Assembly: GCA_031284185.1 (NCBI GenBank)
Contig: JAITAJ010000178.1
Coordinates: forward strand, 1-14,125
DNA from: Accumulibacter sp.
Lineage (GTDB): Bacteria; Pseudomonadota; Gammaproteobacteria; Burkholderiales; Rhodocyclaceae
Reading direction: 5' to 3'
DNA: 14,125 nt
Numbering within the stretch: position 1 is the stretch's first letter; the number at the start of each line of letters is the position of its first letter. Both the position numbers and the translations under genes were made by a program. Below, piece after piece: positions 7,312 through 13,730 of this stretch. Under the pieces are notes generated by a model, which saw only the letters and a list, made by a program, of their open reading frames with translations, made no database searches and was not told the origin of the DNA.

Positions 7312-7365
7312 CGTTCCTGGCCGACACCGGCATGGGGCAGGCACGGGCCTGCCCCGCGAGGAACG
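7312..7365. other. Long two-part hairpin after gsiB
   Basis: An outer stem CGTTCCT (7312-7318) / AGGAACG (7359-7365) encloses a perfect 9-bp inner stem GGGGCAGGC (7334-7342) / GCCTGCCCC (7347-7355) with a 4-nt loop. It begins three bases after the gsiB stop. No T-tract follows, so it is more likely an mRNA-stabilising structure or a REP-like element than an intrinsic terminator. It marks the left side of the restriction-modification insert. Confidence 0.6.
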
Positions 7366-7512
7366 TCTGCGCGTTTCGTGGCTTGGTCATCGCATTTCTG
7401 AATGGCTGGGTTTCAAATCGGAGTTGGCCCTATATTCACCCGCTTTGTGCACTCGATACCAACGCCACACAAAGGTAAACTGTCGCTTCACGACCATACG
7501 GCAACGTTAAAA

Positions 7513-8400
7513 ATGGATGATTTCGAGAAGTACATAAGCCCGAATGCCACCATTTACTACGGTAATTGCTTGACAGCACTACATGATGTGCCGGATGAGT
7601 CGATTGATCTGGTATTTGCCGATCCGCCTTATAACATCGGAAAACGCTTTGGTGAGTTCAAGGACGTTTGGCCATCTGACAACGCCTACGCCGAATGGTG
7701 TTATCAATGGCTTGGACTGTGCATCGGAAAGCTCAAGCCAACCGGCAGTCTCTACATCATGACCAGCACACAGGCAATGCCTTGCCTGGACCTGTGGCTC
7801 CGAGAGCGCATGAGCATTCTTTCCCGGATTGTTTGGCATTACGATAGTTCGGGTGTCCAGGCCAAGAAGTATTTTGGTTCTCTATACGAACCAATTCTTT
7901 TTTGCGTCAAGGATCCAAAGGCATACACATTCAACGTGGATGCTATTGAAGTGGAGGCCAGGACCGGCGCGGTCAGAAAACTTATCGACTACCGCAAAGA
8001 AGTTCCCGCGCCATACAAGACAACAAAAATTCCAGGGAATACCTGGTATATTCCGCGTGTCCGCTACCGCATGGCTGAATACGAAGAGCATCCGAGTCAA
8101 AAACCCGAGGCGCTCTTGGAGCGCATCATCAAGGCCAGTACAAATCCCAACGACCTCGTTCTCGATCCGTTTGGCGGTACATTTACCACTTGCGCAGTCG
8201 CGCAGCGCCTGGGCCGAAAATCAATTGGGATCGAGCTTCAGCCAGGTTATGTAAAAATTGGCCTGCGTCGCCTTGGCATTGCTGACCAGTTTGATGGTGA
8301 ATCGCTTCACGCTCCCGGCAAGACCTATGTCCGTAAAAACGGAAATGGTGTTCGTGGCAGCGCAATCGACGAAAAACAAATAGAGCTTTTTGATGTCTGA
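7513..8400 (+). CDS. Beta-class site-specific DNA methyltransferase (probable N6-adenine)
   Basis: A sequence-specific DNA methyltransferase, the modification half of a type II restriction-modification pair. The order of motifs is beta-class: motif IV DPPYNIG (37-43) comes first, and the SAM-binding motif I, DPFGGTFTT (218-226), lies near the C-terminus. HPSQKPEALLERII (193-206) precedes motif I as in this class, and SIGIELQPGYVKIG follows it. DPPY favours adenine N6 over cytosine N4 methylation, but does not prove it. Motif I is unusual: the second glycine of the common F-x-G-x-G is a Phe. The frame is open up to ATG 7402, but family similarity begins at IYYGNCLTALHD, right after ATG 7513, so I start there (295 residues); neither start has a clear ribosome site. 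Base composition is lower in GC than the flanking operon. The stop overlaps the next gene by 8 bases. Recognition sequence unknown. Confidence 0.85.
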   Translation: MDDFEKYISPNATIYYGNCLTALHDVPDESIDLVFADPPYNIGKRFGEFKDVWPSDNAYAEWCYQWLGLCIGKLKPTGSLYIMTSTQAMPCLDLWLRERMSILSRIVWHYDSSGVQAKKYFGSLYEPILFCVKDPKAYTFNVDAIEVEARTGAVRKLIDYRKEVPAPYKTTKIPGNTWYIPRVRYRMAEYEEHPSQKPEALLERIIKASTNPNDLVLDPFGGTFTTCAVAQRLGRKSIGIELQPGYVKIGLRRLGIADQFDGESLHAPGKTYVRKNGNGVRGSAIDEKQIELFDV

Positions 8401-9568
8401 ATCTGGAATCGCACAACATTCGTTCACCTCGGCAATCATCGAGGTGCTGCAACGGCATTTCGGCGAATACGCCGAAGACGTTTTTCGAGCAAGCCCAATT
8501 CTCGGCTACCTGAATAACAAGACCAAAGCGGCAAACCGAGGCTCCAAAGCCCGTGGTGCTTTCGCCAATCACTATGCGCTATACGTCGTGGTCGAAGATT
8601 ACATCAGGAATGGTTTTGCCGATGGCAAGGCGGCGGCGCCATATTCCAGGTATCAAGGCGCGCGTTTCTCGGACTTATTCAAACGGCAACGCGAACTTCC
8701 ATTCGGAGCCAAACTTCAAAACCATGCGCTTAATTCTCGCTTGAATGACGAGTTCAAAAAGTTCTATCCAACGGTAGGAAAATCGCCGATTGTGCGCGAC
8801 GTGGAATCGCAACGCTACTGGATCCAGGAAGACCTGCTGCAAGTCGTCATTCGTCGAAAGGACGGCAAGGAACACACCTATAACCTCGCTTGCGCAATCA
8901 TCGACGTCATTGACGCATACGTCGCAACGAAAAAGGCCGCGTTCGAGGGGTTTCTTGAGGCATGTCGACAGATTGCCGAACTCGGAAAAATCGCGCCCAA
9001 GGAGGCCGTCGACTTTGTTGTGCAACAGTTGAAGCCAAACGTCGATGCTCGTGTATTTGAAATTGTGAGCTACGCAGTTCTCAAAGCCAGGTATCATCAG
9101 GAAACCGTGTGGATTGGCGAAACCAGGGATACCGTCTCCGAGGAATTTCTGATCCTGTACAAAACCGGACGAACGAATGCCAACGACGGTGGCATAGATT
9201 TTGTCATGAAACCCTTGGGACGCTTTTTTCAGGTAACTGAAACCATTGATGTCAACAAATATTTTCTCGACATCGATAAGGTGCAACGGTTTCCAATTAC
9301 CTTCGTCGTCAAATCTGACGAAACCGTAGATCAAATTCGCACTGCCATTCGTACGCAGGCAGTTGCGAAATACAAGATTGAGACTGTCGTCGACTCCTGC
9401 ATGAAGGCCATCGAAGATATTATCAATGTCAAGGATATCGTCGCCGCATTCGACACCGTAGTGAAATCCGGCCAGTTGCAAACGGTGATGGACGAAATCG
9501 TTGCTCAAAGCAAGGTTGAGTTTAACTATAGCGACAATGAAGACGAGGACGGTAGCATTGATGTCTAA
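8393..9568 (+). CDS. Probable type II restriction endonuclease (PD-(D/E)XK-like)
   Basis: Partner of the preceding methyltransferase, proposed from position (8-base overlap, same composition) and from a nuclease-like core, not from a named family that I recognise. It is 391 residues with no signal peptide or membrane segment. The core appears at about 218-310: helix DARVFEIVSYAVLKARYH with Glu223, then DTVSEEFLILYKTGRTNANDGGIDF with Asp269, then a strand RFFQVTE (277-283). The E...D...Q-x-T/E layout resembles PD-(D/E)XK nucleases of the D-x(n)-Q-x-K type, but the usual Lys is a Thr, followed by Glu283; a nearby lysine is Lys289. The N-terminal 200 residues probably read the DNA target. The C-terminus is acidic (NYSDNEDEDGS). 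GC content is low compared with gsiB and gsiC. An alternative is a DNA-binding accessory protein of the methyltransferase. Confidence 0.62.
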   Translation: MSESGIAQHSFTSAIIEVLQRHFGEYAEDVFRASPILGYLNNKTKAANRGSKARGAFANHYALYVVVEDYIRNGFADGKAAAPYSRYQGARFSDLFKRQRELPFGAKLQNHALNSRLNDEFKKFYPTVGKSPIVRDVESQRYWIQEDLLQVVIRRKDGKEHTYNLACAIIDVIDAYVATKKAAFEGFLEACRQIAELGKIAPKEAVDFVVQQLKPNVDARVFEIVSYAVLKARYHQETVWIGETRDTVSEEFLILYKTGRTNANDGGIDFVMKPLGRFFQVTETIDVNKYFLDIDKVQRFPITFVVKSDETVDQIRTAIRTQAVAKYKIETVVDSCMKAIEDIINVKDIVAAFDTVVKSGQLQTVMDEIVAQSKVEFNYSDNEDEDGSIDV

Positions 9569-9569
9569 C

Positions 9570-9674
9570 ATGGCCCGCTGGATTGCTTCGCTCGCGCTCG
9601 TTTTTGACAAATGGAGGGAGACAATGCGACTGCCTTGGTTTCGTGATGTACCTGAAGTCATGGGCGAGGATTGA
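9570..9674 (+). CDS. Small ORF of 34 codons filling the gap before gsiC
   Basis: An ATG one base after the endonuclease stop opens a frame of 34 residues (MARWIASLALVFDKW at its start, ending EVMGED) that closes three bases before the gsiC start. An internal ATG at 9624 has a strong purine-rich site, GGAGGGAG at 9613-9620, and would give 16 residues (MRLPWFRDVPEVMGED). I recognise neither product. The exact fit between two genes and the good internal ribosome site are suggestive. It could also be a remnant of a gene or of the junction left by the insert, or only a leader that couples translation into gsiC. Confidence 0.25.
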   Translation: MARWIASLALVFDKWRETMRLPWFRDVPEVMGED

Positions 9675-9677
9675 AAC

Positions 9678-10598
9678 ATGTTCAATTACATTCTCAAACG
9701 CCTGCTCGGATTGATCCCGACGCTGCTCATCGTCGCGGTGCTGGTGTTCCTGTTCGTTCACATGCTGCCCGGCGATCCGGCGCGGCTGGCCGCCGGGCAG
9801 GACGCCGACGCGGCGACGGTGGAGCTGGTGCGCCAGGATCTCGGCCTGGACAAGCCCTTGCACGTGCAATTCGTGACTTTCTTCACCAACGCGCTGCGCG
9901 GCGAATTCGGAAGGTCGCTGCGCACCAAGCGCCTGGTCAGCACTGAAATTGCCGACCGTTTTCTGCCCACGCTGTGGCTGACGCTGGCCAGCATGGGCTG
10001 GTCGGTGGTCTTCGGCATGGGCATCGGCATCACCTCCGCGGTATGGCGCAACCGCTGGCCGGACCGGCTGGGCATGACGCTCGCCGTCTCCGGCATTTCC
10101 TTCCCGGCCTTCGCGCTGGGCATGTTGCTGATGCAGATATTCGCGGTCTGGCTCGGCTGGCTGCCGTCGATGGGTTCCGGTTCGTGGAAGAACTACATCC
10201 TGCCGTCGGTGACGCTCGGCGCGGCGGTGGCCGCCGTGATGGCGCGTTTCACGCGCGCCTCCTTCGTCGAAATCATGCGGGAGGACTTCGTGCGCACGGC
10301 GCGCGCCAAGGGCGTCAGCGAACCGCTGGTGGTGCTGAAACACGGCCTTCGCAACGCGATGATTCCCGTCGTGACGATGATGGGTCTGCAATTCGGTTTT
10401 CTGCTCGGCGGCTCGATCGTCGTCGAAGTCGTCTTCAACTGGCCCGGCATGGGCCGTCTGCTGATCGACGCCGTCGACATGCGCGACTATCCGATCATCC
10501 AGACCGAAGTGCTGCTCTTCTCGCTCGAATTCATTCTGATCAACCTGATCGTCGACGTGTTGTACGCCGTGATCAATCCGACCATCCGCTTCAAGTGA
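9678..10598 (+). CDS. gsiC: ABC peptide transporter permease, DppB/GsiC type
   Basis: One of the two inner-membrane channel subunits. The N-terminus MFNYILKRLLGLIPTLLIVAVLVFLFVHMLPGDPA is the hallmark of the DppB/OppB/GsiC family: a first membrane helix ending in LPGDP (30-34). Further helices appear at about 97-120, 135-160, 176-190, 230-250 and 275-300. The cytoplasmic coupling loop that contacts the ATPase is at 204-230 (DFVRTARAKGVSEPLVVLKHGLRNAMIP). The length of 306 residues is normal. The ribosome site GAGGA (9666-9670) is seven bases before ATG. It would pair with GsiD and be energised by GsiA. The gene lies 2.4 kb from gsiB because of the insert, and composition returns to high GC from its first codons. 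Confidence 0.93.
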   Translation: MFNYILKRLLGLIPTLLIVAVLVFLFVHMLPGDPARLAAGQDADAATVELVRQDLGLDKPLHVQFVTFFTNALRGEFGRSLRTKRLVSTEIADRFLPTLWLTLASMGWSVVFGMGIGITSAVWRNRWPDRLGMTLAVSGISFPAFALGMLLMQIFAVWLGWLPSMGSGSWKNYILPSVTLGAAVAAVMARFTRASFVEIMREDFVRTARAKGVSEPLVVLKHGLRNAMIPVVTMMGLQFGFLLGGSIVVEVVFNWPGMGRLLIDAVDMRDYPIIQTEVLLFSLEFILINLIVDVLYAVINPTIRFK

Positions 10599-10606
10599 GG
10601 CCCGCG

Positions 10607-11494
10607 ATGAACACGACTGCCTCCGTTGCCGCGGCCCCGAACGAAGTGCGCACCCCCTGGACCGAATTCTGGCGCAAGTTCAAGAAACAGCGTCTGGCGA
10701 TGCTTGCCGGCTGTTTCGTCATCGCGCTCGTCGTCGTCGCCATCCTGGCGCCCTGGCTCGTACCGTTCGATCCGGAAAACTATTTCGACTACGATTCGCT
10801 CAACGCCCTCCCTTCGTTCACGCACTGGTTCGGCGTCGATTCGCTCGGGCGCGACATCTTCAGCCGCGTCCTCGCGGGCGCGCGCATCTCACTGGCCGCC
10901 GGCGTGCTCTCGGTCGCCATCGGCGCGCTGGCCGGCACCAGTCTCGGCCTTCTGGCCGGCTACTACGAAGGCTGGTGGGATCGCGTCACCATGCGCGTCT
11001 CCGACGTGCTGTTCGCCTTCCCCGGCATCCTGCTGGCCATCGGCGTCGTCGCCATCCTCGGCAACGGCATGATCAACGTCATTGCCGCCGTCTCCGTCTT
11101 TTCCATCCCGGCCTTCGCGCGGCTGGTGCGCGGCAACACGCTGGCGCTGAAACACCTGACCTACATCGAAGCGGCGAAGAGCATCGGCGCGTCCGACTGG
11201 ACGATCCTCGCGCGTCACATCCTGCCCGGAACGATCTCGTCGATCGTCGTATATTTCTCCATGCGCATCGGCACCTCGATCATCACCGCCGCCAGCCTCT
11301 CCTTCCTCGGCATGGGCGCGCAGCCGCCGACGCCGGAATGGGGCGCCATGCTCAACGCCGCCCGCGCCGACATGGTCAACGCCCCGCACATCGCCATTTT
11401 CCCGAGCCTCGCCATCTTCTTCACCGTGCTGGCCTTCAACCTGCTCGGCGACGGCCTGCGCGACGCCCTCGACCCGAAGATCGATCAAAGATGA
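10607..11494 (+). CDS. gsiD: ABC peptide transporter permease, DppC/GsiD type
   Basis: The second channel subunit. ATG 10607 comes eight bases after the gsiC stop and gives 295 residues; the longer open frame upstream runs within gsiC and is not coding. DppC-family marks are an N-terminal cytoplasmic segment WTEFWRKFKKQRLAMLAG, a first helix FVIALVVVAILAPWLVP, the periplasmic HWFGVDSLGRDIFSRVLAGARISL (73-95), the coupling loop YIEAAKSIGASDWTILARHILPG (186-208), and the C-terminal FNLLGDGLRDALDPK, which is near-universal in this family. It completes the GsiABCD-like importer. Confidence 0.93.
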   Translation: MNTTASVAAAPNEVRTPWTEFWRKFKKQRLAMLAGCFVIALVVVAILAPWLVPFDPENYFDYDSLNALPSFTHWFGVDSLGRDIFSRVLAGARISLAAGVLSVAIGALAGTSLGLLAGYYEGWWDRVTMRVSDVLFAFPGILLAIGVVAILGNGMINVIAAVSVFSIPAFARLVRGNTLALKHLTYIEAAKSIGASDWTILARHILPGTISSIVVYFSMRIGTSIITAASLSFLGMGAQPPTPEWGAMLNAARADMVNAPHIAIFPSLAIFFTVLAFNLLGDGLRDALDPKIDQR

Positions 11495-11518
11495 GGCGCG
11501 GCGGACACGGCGAAAAAC

Positions 11519-12754
11519 ATGGCTGACGGTTTTCCGCGTTTCGCGCCGCCTGTCGTTCCCGTCGCGCCCCGCGATTCGGATCGGGATTTCCCGCGAATGA
11601 CCCCGCCCCGCATCGGCATTCTCCCTTCCGGCCCGCGCGACGCGATCAGCGACGTGGGGAAAATCCGCGTCGGCCACCTCACGCTCGACCGGGGCGCCGT
11701 GCAGACCGGCGTCACGGTCGTCGTGCCGCATGACGGCGACCCTTTCATCGACAAGGTGCCCGCCGCCGCCGCGGTGATCAACGGCTTCGGCAAGAGCGCG
11801 GGACTCCTCCAGCTACGGGAACTCGGCGTCCTGGAAACGCCGATCGCGCTCTCCAACACCTTCGCCGTCGGCACGCTGACGCAGGCGCAGATCCGCGCGG
11901 CGATGGCCTCTCACGCGCCGCTCGGGCGCGAATGGCCGACGGTCAATCCGCTCGTCTGCGAGTGCAACGACGGCTATCTCAATGACATTCGCGCGCTGGC
12001 CGTCACCGAGGAACACTACCGGATCGCGCTGGAAGCCGCTTCCGCCGGCTTCGCCCAGGGCAGCGTCGGCGCCGGGCGCGGGATGAGCGCCTTCGAGCTG
12101 AAAGGCGGCATCGGCAGCGCCTCGCGCCAGGCGGACGGATACACGGTCGGCGCGCTGGTGCTGGCCAATTTCGGCAAGCTCGGCATGTTGACGCTGGCCG
12201 GATACCCGCTGGGCCGCAAGCTGGCGGCGGCGGACGGGCCGGAAGAAACGGAGAATCCTCCAGCCGGCGCGGCCCGCGCCGCTGCCGCCGAGCCGGGACG
12301 CCTCCACGCCTTGCGATCGCCGCGCGCGCTCACGCCGGACCCGTCGGGCGACGATCCCGCGCCGGAACGGCCGGAGCAGGGGTCGATCATCATGCTGCTG
12401 GCGACCGACGCGCCGCTCGACGCGCGGCAGTTGCGCCGTCTGGCGCTCCGCGCGGGCGCGGGTCTGGCGCGTACCGGCTCGGTCTTCGGTCACGGCAGTG
12501 GCGACATCGCGCTGGCCTTTTCCACCGCCTACACCGTGCCCCACCTGCCGGACCGCCCGATGCCCGCGCTGGCGATGCGGCACGAAGCGCGTCTCGATCC
12601 GCTCTTTCTGGCCGCGGCGGACGCCACCGAACAGGCCATCATCCATGCCCTGTGGCACGCCAGGCCCGTCCGCGGGCGAGACGGCCACGCGCGCCGCGCC
12701 TTGCGCGACATCCTGCGGCGCCTTTCCGACGAGGAGAATCCATGCGCGTCCTGA
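11519..12754 (+). CDS. P1 family peptidase (DmpA/BapA-type aminopeptidase, S58)
   Basis: A self-cleaving N-terminal-nucleophile aminopeptidase of the DmpA family, whose members remove L- or D-amino acids or beta-amino acids from peptide N-termini. Seen here: ISDVGKIRVGHLTL (43-56), VNPLVCECNDGYLND (142-156), GSVGAGRGMSAFELKGGIGSAS (181-202), then the cleavage/catalytic motif GSIIMLLATDAPL with Gly288-Ser289, Ser289 being the expected nucleophile. GHGSGDIALAFSTA (324-337) is another family motif. Residues about 234-286 form a Pro/Ala/Glu-rich stretch just before the cleavage site, which looks like an enlarged linker. There is no signal peptide, so it is cytoplasmic. It starts 24 bases after gsiD; Met27 at 11597 is an alternative start and neither has a strong ribosome site. 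It overlaps the next gene by 13 bases. Confidence 0.9.
   Translation: MADGFPRFAPPVVPVAPRDSDRDFPRMTPPRIGILPSGPRDAISDVGKIRVGHLTLDRGAVQTGVTVVVPHDGDPFIDKVPAAAAVINGFGKSAGLLQLRELGVLETPIALSNTFAVGTLTQAQIRAAMASHAPLGREWPTVNPLVCECNDGYLNDIRALAVTEEHYRIALEAASAGFAQGSVGAGRGMSAFELKGGIGSASRQADGYTVGALVLANFGKLGMLTLAGYPLGRKLAAADGPEETENPPAGAARAAAAEPGRLHALRSPRALTPDPSGDDPAPERPEQGSIIMLLATDAPLDARQLRRLALRAGAGLARTGSVFGHGSGDIALAFSTAYTVPHLPDRPMPALAMRHEARLDPLFLAAADATEQAIIHALWHARPVRGRDGHARRALRDILRRLSDEENPCAS
12731..12736 (+). promoter_or_regulatory. Ribosome binding site of the M55 peptidase gene
   Basis: GAGGAG is five bases before ATG 12742. It decides for this start over the in-frame GTG at 12652, which lies deep inside the previous gene. 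Confidence 0.8.
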
Positions 12755-13563
12755 TCGTTACCGACATCGAAGGCATCGCCGGCGTCGTTCATCCCGAGCA
12801 AACGCGGCAGGGCCATGCCGAATACGAGGAAGCCCGGCGCTGGATGACGCGCGAGGCCGACGCGGCCATTGGCGGCGCCTTCGACGGCGGCGCCGTCGAA
12901 GTCTGGGTGGCCGATTCCCACGGCGCTTACCGCAACCTGCTGCCCGACGCGCTCGATCCACGCGCCCGCCTGATCAGCGGCAAGCCGCGCGCGCTCGGCA
13001 TGATGGGCGGTCTTTCCGCGGAATTCGCCGCCGTGATGCTGGTGGGATTCCACGCGCGCGGGCAGGCCAGGGGCGTGCTCGCCCACACCATCAACAGCGC
13101 GGCCTTTGCCCGCCTCTGGCTGAACGGCCAGGAACTCGGCGAAGCCGGACTCTACGGCGCGTTGGCCGGCGAGATGGGCGTGCCGGTCGTCATGGCCAGT
13201 GGTGACGACGTTTTCGTCGCGGAGACCCGTCCGCTCTTTCCGCATTGCGTCTTCGTCGTGACCAAGGAAGCCATCGGGCGGCACAGTGCCGTCTCGCTCT
13301 CGCCCCAGGCTTCCCGCGAAGCCATCCGCGCCGCCGCCCGGCAGGCGATGAGTGTCATCCACCGGGCAGAGCCTTTGTCGATGAAAGGCCCGATCCAGGC
13401 GCGTCTGGAGGCGCGGACCCCGGCCCATGCCGACCTATTCTGCCAATGGCCCACCCTGGACCGCATCGACGGCGTGACCCTCCAGTTTTCCGCGCCCTCG
13501 GTGGAACACGCCGTCCGCATGATCAACAGCCTGTCGGCGATGGCTCAGAAGACAGCGGTTTGA
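12742..13563 (+). CDS. dppA: M55 family D-aminopeptidase (DppA-like)
   Basis: A zinc-dependent D-aminopeptidase that splits D-amino acids such as D-Ala from short peptides. The residues known from B. subtilis DppA appear at matching positions: Asp8 and Glu10 (TDIEG), His60 (ADSHG), His104 (VGFHA) and His115 (LAHTINS, the proposed nucleophile region), with a Glu at 131 or 134 in place of DppA Glu133. The N-terminus MRVLIVTDIEGIAGVV is typical, and the length of 273 residues is normal. No signal peptide. As the last operon gene, it suggests that the imported peptides include D-residues, for example from peptidoglycan. The last five residues, QKTAV, and the TGA are encoded by AGAAGACAG repeat units, so the natural end has been altered by the repeat island. 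Confidence 0.92.
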   Translation: MRVLIVTDIEGIAGVVHPEQTRQGHAEYEEARRWMTREADAAIGGAFDGGAVEVWVADSHGAYRNLLPDALDPRARLISGKPRALGMMGGLSAEFAAVMLVGFHARGQARGVLAHTINSAAFARLWLNGQELGEAGLYGALAGEMGVPVVMASGDDVFVAETRPLFPHCVFVVTKEAIGRHSAVSLSPQASREAIRAAARQAMSVIHRAEPLSMKGPIQARLEARTPAHADLFCQWPTLDRIDGVTLQFSAPSVEHAVRMINSLSAMAQKTAV

Positions 13564-13730
13564 GAAGACAGGGTTCAGAAGACAGGGTTCAGAAGACAGC
13601 GGTTTGAGAAGACAGAGGACAGAGAAACCGAGCGCTCGGTTTTTCGTTCCTCACCCGGCGCGAAGCGCCGCATGTTTATCTGTCTTCTGTCCTCTCAGGA
13701 TTCTGTCTTCTGTTCTGTCCTCTGTTCTGG
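13545..13730. repeat. Composite repeat island, inverted third copy
   Basis: Five AGAAGACAG units (starting 13547, 13563, 13577, 13591, 13607; spacing 16, 14, 14, 16) lead into AGGACAGAG, then the palindrome AAACCGAGCGCTCGGTTT (13625-13642), the hairpin CGGCGC-gaa-GCGCCG (13656-13670) and a pyrimidine arm (CTGTCTTCTGTCCTCT and related units, to 13730). Relative to copies A and B the order is reversed and complemented, except that the loop of the GC hairpin reads gaa on the + strand in both. It covers the ends of the M55 gene and of the convergent licD-like gene. Confidence 0.88.
13625..13644 (+). terminator. Operon terminator formed by the repeat palindrome
   Basis: AAACCGA and TCGGTTT pair around a GCGC loop, and the T-run continues to 13644 (five T from 13640). 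It lies 61 bases after the last operon gene and in the right orientation for an intrinsic terminator. In the other direction only three T follow, so it would work less well for the licD-like gene. Confidence 0.55.

Noticed and set aside
5585..7390. Minus-strand open frame of 601 codons across gsiB
   Set aside because: Same reason: the + strand encodes a complete signal peptide and SBP family 5 protein, and the antisense product is Arg/Gly/Asp-rich without motifs.
7429..7436. TATATT as a -10 box for the methyltransferase gene
   Set aside because: No acceptable -35 sequence lies 16-18 bases upstream, so I could not support a promoter.
7374..9645. TTTCGTG at 7374-7380 and 9639-9645 as a target-site duplication of the restriction-modification insert
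   Set aside because: Seven bases in two 100-base flanks can match by chance; the surroundings differ and the copies do not sit at comparable junction positions.
9974..10606. N-terminal extension of the second permease frame
   Set aside because: It overlaps gsiC in another frame, and ATG 10607 gives the normal DppC/GsiD length and N-terminus.
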